64,000 nucleotides of DNA from Piscinibacter defluvii (GCF_004011805.1 NZ_ML137196.1:628154-692153), one strand, 5' to 3'. Shown: positions 25,449-36,640, counted from the first letter of the stretch. Translations and numbers: made by a program. Notes: a model not told the origin generated them from the sequence alone.

Positions 25449-26435
25449 TCACTTCGCCTTGGGCTGGCCGTCGTCCACCTTGACGCTGAACTTGCCGTCG
25501 CGGATCGCCTGCTCCTTGGCCTTCACCTTGGCGACCAGGTCCGCCGGCACCTTGCCCTCGAAGGTGCCCAGGGGCGCGAGCTCGCTGCCCTTGTGCTTCA
25601 TCGTCGAGTAGATGCCGTAGTCCTCGGCCTTGAACTTGCCTTCCTTGACGGCCTTGATCGCCAGGTCGATGGTCGGCTCCATGTTCCACAGCGCCGAGGC
25701 GACCACGGTCTCGGGGTACTTGTCCTGCGTGTTGATCACGTTGCCGATCGCGAGCACCTTGCGTTCCTTGGCCGCGTCGCTGACGCCGAAGCGCTCGGCG
25801 TACATCACGTCCGCACCCTTGTCGATCATCGCGAAGGCGGCCTCCTTGGCCTTGGGCGGATCGAACCAGCTGTTGATGAAGCTGATGCTGAACTCGGCCT
25901 TCGGGTTGACCTCCTTCGCGCCGGCGATGAAGGCATTCATCAGCCGGTTCACCTCCGGGATCGGGTAGCCGCCGACCATGCCGATCTTGTTCGACTTGGT
26001 CATGCCGCCGGCGATCATGCCGGTCAGGTAGGCCGGCTCCTGGATGTAGTTGTCGAACACGCCGAAGTTCGGCGCCTGCGGCTTGCCCGAGCTGCCCATC
26101 AGGAAGGCGACCTTCGGGTAGTCCTTGGCGACCTTGCGTGCCGCCGCCTCGACGGCGAAGGATTCGCCGACGACGAGCTGGTGGCCTTTCTCGGCGTAGC
26201 CGCGCATCACGCGCTCGTAGTCGGCGTTGCTCACGTTCTCGCTGAACACGTACTCGATCTCGCCGCGCGCGACGGCCGCCTTCAGCGCCTTGTCGATGCG
26301 GCTCACCCACTGCTGCTCGACCGGCACGGTGTAGATCGCGGCCACCTTCAGCTTGGCCTGCGCGAAGGCGCTGCCGGAGGCGGCGGCCAGCGCGGCGGCG
26401 GCGGCCAGGGCGAGGGTGCGGCGGGACAGGGACAT
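25449..26435 (-). CDS. BMP family ABC transporter substrate-binding protein
   Basis: 328 residues: a signal peptide (about 1-27, ending GSAFAQA) and a periplasmic binding domain of the BMP/PnrA-like lipoprotein family. Family segments: KLKVAAIYTVPVEQQWV, the YVFSENVSNADYERVMRGYAEKGHQ region and GMVGGYPIPEVNRLMNAF. It is probably a purine-nucleoside or related receptor that delivers ligand to the permeases encoded downstream. The start at 26435 has AAGGAG seven bases upstream. First gene of a four-gene operon that ends at 21935. Confidence 0.94.
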   Translation of the reverse strand: MSLSRRTLALAAAAALAAASGSAFAQAKLKVAAIYTVPVEQQWVSRIDKALKAAVARGEIEYVFSENVSNADYERVMRGYAEKGHQLVVGESFAVEAAARKVAKDYPKVAFLMGSSGKPQAPNFGVFDNYIQEPAYLTGMIAGGMTKSNKIGMVGGYPIPEVNRLMNAFIAGAKEVNPKAEFSISFINSWFDPPKAKEAAFAMIDKGADVMYAERFGVSDAAKERKVLAIGNVINTQDKYPETVVASALWNMEPTIDLAIKAVKEGKFKAEDYGIYSTMKHKGSELAPLGTFEGKVPADLVAKVKAKEQAIRDGKFSVKVDDGQPKAK

Positions 26436-26478
26436 TCGGTTCTCCTTGCGTGGACGAGGTGCGGAAACGGGTGGTTTC

Positions 26479-26508
26479 ATTAAGCAAGAGGCATTCCGTG
26501 CGCGTCAA
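26479..26508 (-). promoter_or_regulatory. candidate sigma-70 promoter for the BMP transporter operon
   Basis: On the minus strand, TTGACG (26508-26503) and CTTAAT (26484-26479) are separated by 18 bases. Transcription would begin near 26472, about 37 bases before the start codon. It lies in the divergent region shared with the DUF4892-OmpA gene. Confidence 0.5.
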
Positions 26509-26558
26509 TCCGGGTTGGCTAGACTGCCGCCGCTGTTGCAGTCTCAGGGAGAACGGAC

Positions 26559-27533
26559 ATGACGATCCGGATGCTGGCCGCACTCGCGCTGCTGGTGGCG
26601 ACGACCACCGCCTCGGCCCAGATGCCGGCCGACGCGCCCGGCGCCAAGGACCACCCCGTGATCAGCCGCTACGCCGGCTCCTGGCTGGTGGGCCAGGACT
26701 TGCGCGGCTTCGACGAGGCGACCCTGCCCTCGGGCGAGGCGTCGACGGCGCGGGTGGACGGCAAGGTGAGCCGGCTCTTCTACCTCGGCCCGGCCGGGCG
26801 CGGACTCGCCGAGGTGCAGCGCAACTACGAGGATGCGCTGGCGCGCGCCGGCGCGAAGAAGATCGACGCCTGCGCCGGAACGGCCTGCGGCATGCGCGAC
26901 TTCAACCCGCTGCGCACGCCCCCGAAACAGCTCTCGAGCGGGCGCCTGGAAGGCTGGGACAGCAAGACGCTGACCGACGAGTTCCTGGCTCGCGACGACG
27001 TCCGCTACTGGTACGGCACCCTGGACGCCGCCGGCCGCACCCTGCACGTGGTGGTGCTGTCGGCCCCCAGCGCCATCCAGGTGATGCGCGACAAGCATGT
27101 CGCCACCCTGGTGCAGGTGATCGAGCCCAAGGCGATGGACACCGGCATGGTCACGGTGGACGCCGCCGCGCTCGCCAAGGGCCTGCAGGCGCAGGGCCGC
27201 ATCGCGCTGTACGGCCTGTACTTCGACACCGGCAAGGCGGAGATCAAGCCCGAGTCCAAGCCCCAGCTCGACGAGATGGGCAAGCTGCTGCAGGCCCAGC
27301 CCGCGCTGAAGGTGCACATCGTCGGCCACACCGACAACCAGGGCAGCCTGGAAGGCAACCTCGCGCTCTCGCGCCAGCGTGCGCAGGCGGTGGTGGACGC
27401 GCTGGTCAAGGGCTACAAGGTGGACGCGAAGCGCCTCGGCGCGGCCGGCGTCGCCAGCTACGCACCGCTGGCCGGCAACGCCGACGAGGCCGGCCGGGCG
27501 CGCAACCGGCGGGTGGAGCTGGTGGCGCAGTAG
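26559..27533 (+). CDS. DUF4892 and OmpA-domain outer-membrane-associated protein
   Basis: 324 residues. Signal peptide 1-20 (TTASA-QM). A DUF4892-like N-terminal domain (about 30-200; the DHPVISRYAGSWLVGQD start and YWYGTLDAAGRTLHVVVLS) precedes a C-terminal OmpA-like peptidoglycan-binding domain (about 215-320; LYFDTGKAEIKPES, HIVGHTDNQG, NLALSRQRAQAV and RNRRVEL). It probably sits in the periplasm or outer membrane, anchored to peptidoglycan. It ends 102 bases before bchE on the same strand; nothing suggests a pigment role. Confidence 0.9.
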   Translation: MTIRMLAALALLVATTTASAQMPADAPGAKDHPVISRYAGSWLVGQDLRGFDEATLPSGEASTARVDGKVSRLFYLGPAGRGLAEVQRNYEDALARAGAKKIDACAGTACGMRDFNPLRTPPKQLSSGRLEGWDSKTLTDEFLARDDVRYWYGTLDAAGRTLHVVVLSAPSAIQVMRDKHVATLVQVIEPKAMDTGMVTVDAAALAKGLQAQGRIALYGLYFDTGKAEIKPESKPQLDEMGKLLQAQPALKVHIVGHTDNQGSLEGNLALSRQRAQAVVDALVKGYKVDAKRLGAAGVASYAPLAGNADEAGRARNRRVELVAQ

Positions 27534-27553
27534 CCCGGGGATCAGCCGCGAAC

Positions 27554-27571
27554 TGTCAACATTCGTTGACA
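27554..27571. promoter_or_regulatory. PpsR/CrtJ-like site upstream of bchE
   Basis: TGTCAACATTCGTTGACA matches the PpsR/CrtJ consensus TGT-N12-ACA exactly and is a 7-4-7 inverted repeat. PpsR/CrtJ is known to repress bacteriochlorophyll genes in oxygen or light. The site lies 65 bases before the bchE start and overlaps the FnrL-like site. Confidence 0.75.
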
Positions 27572-27579
27572 GTCGTCAA
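27566..27579. promoter_or_regulatory. FNR/FnrL-like box upstream of bchE
   Basis: TTGACAGTCGTCAA fits TTG-N8-CAA with full dyad symmetry. If transcription begins near 27614, its centre is at -41.5, the class II activator position, with a -10-like TACGGT at 27602-27607. It overlaps the PpsR-like site by six bases, so the two regulators would compete. Confidence 0.65.
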
Positions 27580-27635
27580 CGTCGCGCCAGCGGACGCGGC
27601 CTACGGTGGGGCTCCCGTCGACACGGAGCCTCGCC

Positions 27636-29288
27636 ATGCGCATCCTGCTGCTGCACCCCAACTACCACTCCGGCGGTGCCGAGATCGCGGGCAACTGGCC
27701 GCCCGCCTGGGTGGCCTACCTGACCGGGTACCTGAAGGCCGGCGGCTACACCGACGTGAGCTTCGTCGACGCGATGACGCACCACCTCGACGAGGACCAG
27801 GTGCGCGCGCGCATCACCGAGCTGCAGCCCGACGTCGTCGGCTGCACCGCGATCACCCCGGCCATCTACAAGGCCGAGCGGCTGCTGCAGGTGGCCAAGG
27901 AGGTGAAGCCGGACTGCGTGACGGTGCTCGGCGGCATCCACGGCACCTTCATGTACCCGCAGGTGCTGAGGGAGGCACCGTGGATCGACGCGGTGGTGCG
28001 CGGCGAGGGCGAGCAGGTGTTCCTGAACCTCGTGCGCGCGGTCGACGACGGCCGCTTCGCCGCCGACCGAGGCGGCGTCAAGGGCATCGCCTACGCCGAC
28101 GGCGACGGCCAGGTGATCGCCACGCCCGCCGAGCCGCCGATCCAGGACCTGGACCGCATCACGCCGGACTGGTCCATCCTCGAGTGGGACCGGTACATCT
28201 ACATCCCGATGAATCGGCGCGTCGCGATCCCGAACTTCGCGCGCGGCTGCCCGTTCACCTGCAGCTTCTGCAGCCAGTGGAAGTTCTGGCGCGACTACCG
28301 CATCCGCGACCCGAAGGCGGTGGTCGACGAGATCGAGAACCTCGTGAAGAAGCACGACGTCGGCTTCTTCATCCTCGCCGACGAGGAACCGACCATCCAC
28401 CGCAAGAAGTTCATCCGGTTCTGCGAACTGCTGATCGAGAGGAAGCTCGACGTGCTGTGGGGCATCAACACCCGCGTCACCGACATCCTGCGCGACGAGA
28501 AGCTGCTGCCGATGTTCAGGAAGGCCGGGCTGATCCACGTCTCGCTCGGCACGGAAGCCGCCGCGCAGCTCAAGCTCGACCGCTTCAACAAGGAGACCAC
28601 GATCGCGCAGAACAAGAAGGCGATCCAGCTGCTGAAGGACGCCGGCATCGTGACCGAGGCGCAGTTCATCGTCGGCCTGGAGAACGAGACGGCCGAGACG
28701 CTGGAGGAAACCTACCGCATGGCGCGCGACTGGAACCCCGACATGGCCAACTGGGCGATGTACACGCCCTGGCCGTTCAGCGACCTGTTCCAGGAGCTCG
28801 GCGACAAGGTCGAGGTGTTCGACTTCGAGAAGTACAACTTCGTGACGCCGATCATGAAGCCCGACGCGATGGACCGCGGCGAGCTGCTCGACCGGGTGAT
28901 GAACAACTACCGCCGCTTCTTCATGAACAAGACCTTCTTCCAGTACCCCTGGACGAAGGACAAGCAGCGCCGCAAGTACCTGCTGGGCTGCCTGAAGGCC
29001 TTCATGAAGAGCGGCTTCGAGCGCACCTTCTACGACCTCGGCCGCGTCGGCTACTGGGGCCCGCAGACCCGCAACACGGTGGACTTCAGCTTCGACCGCA
29101 AGCGCCGCATCGAGGCCGACACGGCGCAGGCACTGGCGAAGGTCGACGACGGCTGGGTCACGATGCACGGGCCGAAGATCGCGATGCGGCGCCGCAAGGG
29201 CGAGGAGAACTTCGAGATCGCCGCGGCCGCGATGGCCTGCGGCGGCGGCAGCGAGCAGCTCGGCGACGACGCGGCGGCGCGGGTGTGA
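27636..29288 (+). CDS. bchE: Mg-protoporphyrin IX monomethyl ester anaerobic cyclase
   Basis: 550 residues. BchE is the oxygen-independent, B12-dependent radical SAM enzyme that forms the isocyclic ring of bacteriochlorophyll. Visible: an N-terminal B12-binding-like domain (about 1-140; [20 protein letters not shown] and VLGGIHGTF), then the [4Fe-4S] motif [10 protein letters not shown] (CxxxCxxC, about residues 204-211) followed by QWKFWRDYR, characteristic of BchE. The ATG at 27636 has GGAG seven bases upstream; a GTG at 27606 is less likely. Coupled to bchJ by a four-base overlap. Overlapping PpsR- and FnrL-type sites upstream imply anaerobic or low-oxygen expression. Confidence 0.95.
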   Translation: MRILLLHPNYHSGGAEIAGNWPPAWVAYLTGYLKAGGYTDVSFVDAMTHHLDEDQVRARITELQPDVVGCTAITPAIYKAERLLQVAKEVKPDCVTVLGGIHGTFMYPQVLREAPWIDAVVRGEGEQVFLNLVRAVDDGRFAADRGGVKGIAYADGDGQVIATPAEPPIQDLDRITPDWSILEWDRYIYIPMNRRVAIPNFARGCPFTCSFCSQWKFWRDYRIRDPKAVVDEIENLVKKHDVGFFILADEEPTIHRKKFIRFCELLIERKLDVLWGINTRVTDILRDEKLLPMFRKAGLIHVSLGTEAAAQLKLDRFNKETTIAQNKKAIQLLKDAGIVTEAQFIVGLENETAETLEETYRMARDWNPDMANWAMYTPWPFSDLFQELGDKVEVFDFEKYNFVTPIMKPDAMDRGELLDRVMNNYRRFFMNKTFFQYPWTKDKQRRKYLLGCLKAFMKSGFERTFYDLGRVGYWGPQTRNTVDFSFDRKRRIEADTAQALAKVDDGWVTMHGPKIAMRRRKGEENFEIAAAAMACGGGSEQLGDDAAARV

Positions 29289-29866
29289 ACGCCGTGGCCG
29301 GCCGCATCGGCCCGAACGCGATCCTGCGCGTGGCCGAGGCGCTGCAGCGGCGCGGTCGGGCCGAGGAGGTGTTCCGCAGCGCCGGGCTGGCGCACCACCT
29401 CGCCGTGCCGCCCTCGGCCATGGTCGACGAGGACGACGCGCGGCGCCTGCACGCCGCCCTGCACAGCACGCTCGGCCCGCACGAGGCGGCGCAGGTGGCC
29501 CGCGAGGCCGGCGAGGCCACGGCGGCCTACCTGCTGGCCCACCGCATCCCGAAGCCCGTGCAGGCCCTGCTGCGCCTGCTGCCCGCGCCGCTGGCCGCGC
29601 GTGTGCTGCTCGCGGCCATCACGCGCCATGCCTGGACCTTTGCCGGCAGCGGCGCGTTCGAGGCGCGCCCGGGCCGGCCGGTGGTGCTGACGATCCGCCG
29701 CAACCCGCTGTGCCGCGGCCTGGCGAGCGACACGCCGGCCTGCAGCTACTACGCCGCCACCTTCGAGCGGCTGTTCCGCGTGCTGGTGCAGCCCGGGAGC
29801 ACGGTCACCGAGACCTGCTGCGAGGCGCGCGGCGAGCCGTGCTGCCGCTTCGAGATCCGCTGGTGA
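29285..29866 (+). CDS. bchJ: bacteriochlorophyll biosynthesis protein BchJ (V4R domain)
   Basis: 193 residues from a GTG at 29285 that overlaps the bchE stop (GTGA). BchJ was first described as a 4-vinyl reductase and is now thought to assist the 8-vinyl reduction or handle chlorophyllide intermediates. The C-terminal V4R fold is recognisable ([22 protein letters not shown], then [16 protein letters not shown] with clustered cysteines). Gene order bchE-bchJ matches known phototrophic Burkholderiales. No other photosynthesis genes are in this window, so the pair lies outside the main photosynthesis cluster or at its far edge. Confidence 0.9.
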   Translation: MNAVAGRIGPNAILRVAEALQRRGRAEEVFRSAGLAHHLAVPPSAMVDEDDARRLHAALHSTLGPHEAAQVAREAGEATAAYLLAHRIPKPVQALLRLLPAPLAARVLLAAITRHAWTFAGSGAFEARPGRPVVLTIRRNPLCRGLASDTPACSYYAATFERLFRVLVQPGSTVTETCCEARGEPCCRFEIRW

Positions 29867-29897
29867 GCGCCCCGGCCGCGCGGCGCCGGCGTGCGCG

Positions 29898-31109
29898 TCA
29901 GCGCGTGCGGCCGATCACGGCCGCCGCCGTGCGCAGCACCTGCACCAGCCGGTCGATGTCGGCCGCCTCGTGCAGGGCCGACAGCGCGATGCGCAGCCGC
30001 GCGGTGCCGGCCGGCACAGTCGGCGGCCGGATCGCGGGCACCCACAGGCCGGCCTCCTGCAGGGCCGCCATCAGGCGCAGCGCCGTGGTGTTGTCGCCGA
30101 CGATCAGCGGCTGGATCGGCGTGGCCGACTCACCCAGGCGCCAGCCGGCCGCGTGCAGGGCGTCATCGCCCTGCAGTCCCTCGCGCAGCCGCGCGATCGC
30201 GGCCGCCAGCTGCGCACGGCGCCGGTCGCCCGCCGGCCCGGCGACGAGCCGCAGCGCGGCGCGCAGGGCCTCGGCCAGCAGCGCCGGTGCCGCGGTGGCG
30301 TAGGTGTAGCTGCGGGTCTTCTGCAGCAGCCACTCGACGAGCCGCGCAGGGCCGGCCACGAAGGCCCCCGCCACCCCGAGCGCCTTGCCCAAGGTCGCCA
30401 TGTAGAGCACCCGCGGCGAGGCCTGCGCGCCGCACAGCCCGGCCGCTGCGAGCGCGCCGCGTCCCTGCGGGCCGAGCAGGCCGAAGCCGTGGGCATCGTC
30501 CAGCAGCAGCAGCGCGTCGTGGCGCTGGGCCAGCGCGTGCAGCGCGGCGATGTCGGCGACGTCGCCGTCCATGCTGAACACCGCGTCGCTGAGGATCAGC
30601 TTGCGCCGCGCCGGGCTGGCGGCCAGCGCGGCGGCCAGCGCCTCCAGGTCGGCATGCGCATAACGCTGCACCGTGGCCTTGGACAGGCGTGCGCCGTCGA
30701 TCAGGCAGGCATGGTTCAGCGCGTCGGAGAAGATCGCATCGCCCGGGCCGACCAGCGCCGGCACGATGCTCGCGTTGGTGGCATACCCCGCGTAGAAGTA
30801 CAGCGCACGCGGCAGCTGCACGAAGGCGGCCAGTTCCTCCTCGAGCGCGGCGTTCGCTTCGCTGTAGCCGCTGACCATCGGCGAGGCGCCGGCGCCGACG
30901 CCGTAGATGGGCAGGGCCGCGCGCACCGCGGCCTGCAGCGCCGCATCGCCGGCCAGGCCGAGGTAGTCGTTGCTGCAGAAGGCGAGCATCGTGCGGCCGT
31001 CCACGCGCAGCCGTGCACCGGACTCCGGCACCACGCGGCGGCGCGTGCGGCGCAGCGCGTTCGCGTCGAGCTCGGCCAGGCGCTCGTCGAACTCGTCGAG
31101 CCAGGTCAT
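29898..31109 (-). CDS. bioF: 8-amino-7-oxononanoate synthase
   Basis: 403 residues. PLP enzyme condensing pimeloyl-ACP with alanine, the first step of biotin ring assembly. Motifs: FCSNDYLGL (about residues 44-52), a glycine-rich GVGAGASPMVSGY, DDAHGFGLLG (about 200) and the PLP lysine in TLGKALG (about residue 237). It is the last gene of bioB-bioA-bioD-(small ORF)-bioF. Its ATG overlaps the stop of the 48-codon ORF upstream, and its stop faces bchJ 31 bases away. Confidence 0.96.
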   Translation of the reverse strand: MTWLDEFDERLAELDANALRRTRRRVVPESGARLRVDGRTMLAFCSNDYLGLAGDAALQAAVRAALPIYGVGAGASPMVSGYSEANAALEEELAAFVQLPRALYFYAGYATNASIVPALVGPGDAIFSDALNHACLIDGARLSKATVQRYAHADLEALAAALAASPARRKLILSDAVFSMDGDVADIAALHALAQRHDALLLLDDAHGFGLLGPQGRGALAAAGLCGAQASPRVLYMATLGKALGVAGAFVAGPARLVEWLLQKTRSYTYATAAPALLAEALRAALRLVAGPAGDRRRAQLAAAIARLREGLQGDDALHAAGWRLGESATPIQPLIVGDNTTALRLMAALQEAGLWVPAIRPPTVPAGTARLRIALSALHEAADIDRLVQVLRTAAAVIGRTR

Positions 31110-31252
31110 GACCGCCCCTCGTCCGACGGGTACGTCGGCCGATCCCCGTGGGTCACGCAGTGGCCCACTGCGTGGCCCACGGGGATGCGGGCCGGCTTGG
31201 GAGCGGCCCGGCGCTCGGCCCGCTCCGGCCGGGTCGACACAGCGCGTCTCAT
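31106..31252 (-). CDS. possible 48-residue protein filling the bioD-bioF gap
   Basis: The frame begins ATG at 31252, overlapping the bioD stop (ATGA), and ends TGA at 31108-31106, overlapping the bioF ATG (ATGA). It therefore fills the gap exactly, as expected for translational coupling. The product is short, basic and Cys/His-containing (MRRAVSTRPERAERRAAPKP, then GHAVGHCVTHGD). Third positions are mostly G/C, but that is weak evidence in DNA this GC-rich. It contains a near-perfect palindrome (31142-31186). It could instead be a spacer whose frame is open by chance. Confidence 0.4.
   Translation of the reverse strand: MRRAVSTRPERAERRAAPKPARIPVGHAVGHCVTHGDRPTYPSDEGRS
31142..31186. repeat. 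45-nt near-perfect palindrome in the bio operon
   Basis: Arms 31142-31163 and 31165-31186 pair over 22 positions with a single non-Watson-Crick pair (T31153/G31175) and a one-base centre. Arms begin ATCCCCGTGGGTCACGCAGT. As RNA it would form an extremely stable stem between bioD and bioF, able to stall transcription, protect a 3' end or couple translation. A recombination or REP-like site is another option. Confidence 0.8.
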
Positions 31253-31938
31253 GGGGCTGTCCTCCGCGCCGCTGCGGCCGGATCGATCGTGATGCGCTCG
31301 CGCTCCAGCGGCGCCAGCCAGGGCAGCTCGCCCAGCAGCGGCGCGCCGAGGTGTGCGCGCAGCCAGGCGATGTTCTCCGCGACCGCGTCCATCTGCGGAT
31401 CGATGCGGTTGGCCACCCATCCGGCCAGCGTCAGCCCATCGGCGCGGATCGCCTCGGCGCTGAGCTGCGCGTGGTTCAGGCAGCCCAGCCGCAGGCCGAC
31501 CACCAGGACCACCGGCGCGCCGAGCGCACGGGCGAAGTCGGCCAGCGTGTGCGTGTCGTTGAGCGGCGCGCGCCAGCCGCCGGCGCCTTCGACCACCAGC
31601 GCGTCGGCCTGCGCCGCGAGTTTCTGCGCCGGCTCGAGCAGCTGCGCGAGCGTGATCGTGCGGCCGGCACGGCGCGCCGCCAGGTGCGGCGAGAGCGGCT
31701 CGCGCAGCGCCACCGGGTTGTCGAGCCCGGGCGGCACGCGCAAGGTCGAGGCGGCGCGCAGCGCCAGCACGTCCTCGCTGATCCAGCCGCCGTCACGCTC
31801 GACCAGGCCGGCCGCCACCGGCTTCATGCCGACCACGCGCGCATGGCGCCGCGCCAGGCCGCGCAGCAGCGCCGCCGAGACCAGCGTCTTGCCCACGCCG
31901 GTGTCGGTGCCGGTCACGAACCAGGTCTCACAGGCCAT
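31249..31938 (-). CDS. bioD: dethiobiotin synthetase
   Basis: 229 residues. ATP-dependent closure of the ureido ring to dethiobiotin. N-terminal P-loop GTDTGVGKT (about residues 9-17), the KPVAAG segment (about 39) and VEGAGGW (about 115), all diagnostic for BioD. The ATG at 31938 overlaps the end of bioA (stop at 31928) by 11 bases. The stop overlaps the start of the 48-codon ORF. Confidence 0.95.
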   Translation of the reverse strand: MACETWFVTGTDTGVGKTLVSAALLRGLARRHARVVGMKPVAAGLVERDGGWISEDVLALRAASTLRVPPGLDNPVALREPLSPHLAARRAGRTITLAQLLEPAQKLAAQADALVVEGAGGWRAPLNDTHTLADFARALGAPVVLVVGLRLGCLNHAQLSAEAIRADGLTLAGWVANRIDPQMDAVAENIAWLRAHLGAPLLGELPWLAPLERERITIDPAAAARRTAP

Positions 31939-33259
31939 GGTGGTCCAGCGTTGCCTGCAGCGCAGCGAGTGCGGCATCGGCCAGGTGCTGCCCCTCGGCC
32001 ACGTCGATCACGTAGGGCGGCATCGCGTACACCGTGGGCCCGATCGGGCGCAGCAGCGCACCGCGTTGCAGCGCCTCGCGCGCATAGCGGCGGGCGAAGT
32101 CCGGTGGCGCATCGGCCACGTCCCACGCGAAGATCATGCCCTGCCGGCGCGCATGGCGCACCCGCGGGTGCTGCGACAGCGGCGTGAACTGCGCCGCCAG
32201 GCGCTCGGCCGTCGCACGGTTGGCGGCCAGCGCGCCGCTGCGCTCGAACAGCTCGAGCGTGGCCAGCGCCGCGCGGCAGGCGAGCGGGTTGCCGGTGTAG
32301 CTGTGCGAGTGCAGGAAGCCGCGCGCGACCTCGTCGTCGTGGAACGCGGCGTAGATCGTGTCGGTGGCCAGCACCACCGACAGCGGCAGCGTGCCGCCGG
32401 TCAGTCCCTTGGACAGGCACAGCAGGTCGGGGCGGATGCCGGCCTGCTCGTGCGCGAACAGCGTGCCGGTGCGCCCGAAGCCGACCGCGATCTCGTCGAG
32501 CACCAGGTGCACCTCGTGCCGATCGCACAGCGCGCGTGCCCGCTGGAGGTACAGCGGGTCGTGCATCGCCATGCCGGCGGCGCACTGCACCAGCGGCTCG
32601 GCGATCAGCGCGGCGGTCTCGTGCGCATGCTCGGCGAGCCAGGCCTCGAGCGCGGCCGCGGCGCGTTCGGCCACTTGCGCCGCGCTCTCGCCGTCGCGCG
32701 CCCGGCGCACGTCGGGGCTGGGCACGGTGGCGGCCACGCGCAGCAGCGGCGCATAGGCGTCGCGGAACAGCGCGATGTCGGTCACCCCGAGCGCGCCCAC
32801 CGTCTCGCCGTGGTAACCGCCGGCGATGCCGACGAAGCGGTTCTTCTCCGGCCGGCCGGCGTTGCGCCAGCAATGCGCGCTCATCTTCAGCGCGATCTCG
32901 GTGGCGCTGGCGCCGTCGCCGCCATAGAAGGCGTGGCCCAGCCCGGTCAGCGCCGCCAGGCGCTCGGAGAGTTCGACCACCGGCGCATGCGTGAAGCCGG
33001 CGAGCATCACGTGGTCGAGCGTCTGCAGCTGGTCGATCAGCGCGGCGCGGATCGCCGGGTGGTTGTGGCCGAACAGGTTGACCCACCAGGAGCTGATGCC
33101 GTCGAGCACACGCCGGCCTTCGTGGTCGTGCAGCCAGACCCCCTCGGCGCGGGACACCGGCAGCAGCGGAAGGTCCGCCGACTCGTGCAGCTTCATCTGC
33201 GTGCACGGGTGCCAGACGGCCGCCAGGCTGCGCCGGCGCCACGCCTCGTTCGGGCTCAC
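31928..33259 (-). CDS. bioA: adenosylmethionine-8-amino-7-oxononanoate aminotransferase
   Basis: 443 residues from a GTG at 33259 that overlaps the bioB stop (GTGA). Class III PLP aminotransferase converting KAPA to DAPA with S-adenosylmethionine as amino donor. Motifs: WHPCTQMK near the N terminus (BioA-specific), [43 protein letters not shown] and the PLP lysine in LSKGLTGG (about residue 285). Second gene of the biotin operon. Confidence 0.95.
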   Translation of the reverse strand: MSPNEAWRRRSLAAVWHPCTQMKLHESADLPLLPVSRAEGVWLHDHEGRRVLDGISSWWVNLFGHNHPAIRAALIDQLQTLDHVMLAGFTHAPVVELSERLAALTGLGHAFYGGDGASATEIALKMSAHCWRNAGRPEKNRFVGIAGGYHGETVGALGVTDIALFRDAYAPLLRVAATVPSPDVRRARDGESAAQVAERAAAALEAWLAEHAHETAALIAEPLVQCAAGMAMHDPLYLQRARALCDRHEVHLVLDEIAVGFGRTGTLFAHEQAGIRPDLLCLSKGLTGGTLPLSVVLATDTIYAAFHDDEVARGFLHSHSYTGNPLACRAALATLELFERSGALAANRATAERLAAQFTPLSQHPRVRHARRQGMIFAWDVADAPPDFARRYAREALQRGALLRPIGPTVYAMPPYVIDVAEGQHLADAALAALQATLDHHGL

Positions 33260-34221
33260 GCCGCCTGCCCGTCGCGCGTGCGCAGCCCCAGTTCGGCGAG
33301 CAGCGCGCGGTCCGCCGCGACGTCGGGGTTGCCGGTCACGAGCAGCTTGTCGCCGTAGAAGATCGAGTTCGCGCCGGCCAGGAAACACAGCGCCTGCACC
33401 GCATCGCCCAGCTCGCGGCGCCCGGCCGACAGGCGCACGCGCGCACGCGGCATCGTGATGCGCGCCGCGGCGATGGTGCGCACGAACTCGAGCGGCGGCA
33501 GTGTCGGCGCATCGGCCAGCGGCGTGCCGGCCACGCGCACCAGGTGGTTGATCGGCACCGACTCGGGGTAGGGATCGAGGTTGGCGAGCTGCGCGATCAG
33601 CCCGGCGCGCTGCGCGCGGCTCTCGCCCATGCCGACGATGCCGCCGCAGCACACCTTCACGCCGGCCTCGCGCACATGGCCCAGCGTGTCGAGCCGGTCC
33701 TGGTAGTCGCGCGTGGTGATGACCTGGCCGTAGAACTCGGGCGCGGTATCGAGGTTGTGGTTGTAGTAGTCCAGCCCCGCCTCGGCGAGCGCGCGCGCCT
33801 GCTGCGGCGCCAGCATGCCCAGCGTGGCGCAGGCCTCGAGCCCGCAGTCCTTCACCGTGCGCACCAGCTCGGCGACCTGCTCGATGTCGCGGTCCTTCGG
33901 CTCGCGCCAGGCCGCGCCCATGCAGAAGCGCGTCGCGCCGGCGGCGCGCGCGCGCTCGGCCGCCGCGCGCACCTCGGCCGGTGCCATCAGCTTGGTGGCG
34001 GCCACGCCGGTGTCGTAGCGCGCCGCCTGCGGGCAGTAGCCGCAGTCCTCGGGGCAGCCGCCGGTCTTCACCGACAGCAGCGTCGCCAGCTCGACTTCGC
34101 CGGCGTCGTGGTGGGCGCGGTGCACGTCCATGGCCTGCTGCATCAGCGCGGGGAAGGGCAGCTCGAAGAGCGCCTGCACGGCGGCCACGCTCCAGGGCAT
34201 GGGTTCGGAAACGGAGTTCAT
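33256..34221 (-). CDS. bioB: biotin synthase
   Basis: 321 residues. Radical SAM enzyme inserting sulfur into dethiobiotin. The CxxxCxxC motif lies in [12 protein letters not shown] (about residues 54-65); GMGE and YYNHNLDT are further family signatures, and the arginine/cysteine residues for the auxiliary [2Fe-2S] cluster are expected in KVCCGGIVG and ARVRLSAGR. The start at 34221 gives MNSVSEP; an in-frame ATG at 34278 is possible. No strong ribosome site is visible. It is the first gene of the operon and divergent from purB with 119 bases between. Confidence 0.95.
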   Translation of the reverse strand: MNSVSEPMPWSVAAVQALFELPFPALMQQAMDVHRAHHDAGEVELATLLSVKTGGCPEDCGYCPQAARYDTGVAATKLMAPAEVRAAAERARAAGATRFCMGAAWREPKDRDIEQVAELVRTVKDCGLEACATLGMLAPQQARALAEAGLDYYNHNLDTAPEFYGQVITTRDYQDRLDTLGHVREAGVKVCCGGIVGMGESRAQRAGLIAQLANLDPYPESVPINHLVRVAGTPLADAPTLPPLEFVRTIAAARITMPRARVRLSAGRRELGDAVQALCFLAGANSIFYGDKLLVTGNPDVAADRALLAELGLRTRDGQAA

Positions 34222-34304
34222 GTCGATTCGCACGGGCTGCGCCGCGGAGGGCGGCGGCGGATTGTCGCCGCGCCGCATGCGCCGGGGCCGGCGGGGCGGC
34301 CACT

Positions 34305-35711
<1,407 letters not shown>

Positions 35712-35726
35712 TCGAAGGGTGCGGCG

Positions 35727-36590
35727 ATGCGATTCACCGACAAGCTGCACGCCGCCGAGCGCGCCAACCGTTCGCTGCTGTGCGTCGGGCTCGACCCCGA
35801 GCCGGGCAAGTTCCCCGGCGCGTGGCAGCACGAGCCGGCGCGCATCTTCGACTTCTGCGCCACCATCGTCGACGCCACGCGCGACCTGGTCTGCGCCTTC
35901 AAGCCGCAGGTGGCCTACTTCGCCGCGCAGCGCGCGGAGGACCAGCTCGAGCGGCTGGTCGCCTACATCCACAAGGCCGCACCGGACGTGCCGGTGATCC
36001 TGGACGCCAAGCGCGGCGACATCGGCAGCACCGCCGAGCAGTACGCCCGCGAGGCCTTCGAGCGCTACCAGGCCGACGCGGTGACGCTCTCGCCCTACAT
36101 GGGCTTCGATTCGCTCGAGCCCTGGCTCGCGTACGAGGACAAGGGCCTGTTCCTGCTGTGCCGCACCTCCAACCCGGGCGGCTCGGACCTGCAGGCGCAG
36201 CGCCTGGTCACCGGCGACCTGCTGTACGAGCAGGTGGCGCGGCTGGCCGCGGGCCCTTGGAACCGCACCGGCCAGCTCGGCCTGGTGGTCGGCGCCACCT
36301 TCCCGGCCGAGATCGAGCGCGTGCGCGCGCTGGCACCCACGCTGCCGCTGCTGATCCCCGGCGTCGGCGCGCAGGGCGGCGACGCGGCGGCCACGGTGCG
36401 TGCCGGCTGGCGCGGCTCGGCCGAGCGCAGCAGCGCGCCGATCATCGTCAACTCCTCGCGCGCGATCCTGTACGCGAGCCGCGGCAACGAGTTCGCGGCC
36501 GCGGCGCGCGAGGCGGCGCTGGCCACCCGCGCGGCACTTGCCGCGGCGCAGGCCGCCTCGGGCTCAAGCCAGGCCGCGGGAAGCCGATAG
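35727..36590 (+). CDS. pyrF: orotidine 5'-phosphate decarboxylase (class II)
   Basis: 287 residues. Converts OMP to UMP in pyrimidine synthesis. N-terminal [24 protein letters not shown], and the catalytic Lys/Asp array in [16 protein letters not shown] (about residues 91-106), typical of the longer class II enzymes of beta-proteobacteria and actinobacteria. AAGGG precedes the ATG. It sits directly behind purB, pairing purine and pyrimidine synthesis genes. The Ala-rich tail after residue 270 is non-conserved. Confidence 0.95.
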   Translation: MRFTDKLHAAERANRSLLCVGLDPEPGKFPGAWQHEPARIFDFCATIVDATRDLVCAFKPQVAYFAAQRAEDQLERLVAYIHKAAPDVPVILDAKRGDIGSTAEQYAREAFERYQADAVTLSPYMGFDSLEPWLAYEDKGLFLLCRTSNPGGSDLQAQRLVTGDLLYEQVARLAAGPWNRTGQLGLVVGATFPAEIERVRALAPTLPLLIPGVGAQGGDAAATVRAGWRGSAERSSAPIIVNSSRAILYASRGNEFAAAAREAALATRAALAAAQAASGSSQAAGSR

Positions 36591-36640
36591 GGACGCCACG
36601 GCCCGAGGCCGCGCCCCACCCGCCGACCTTGAACCCCCCC

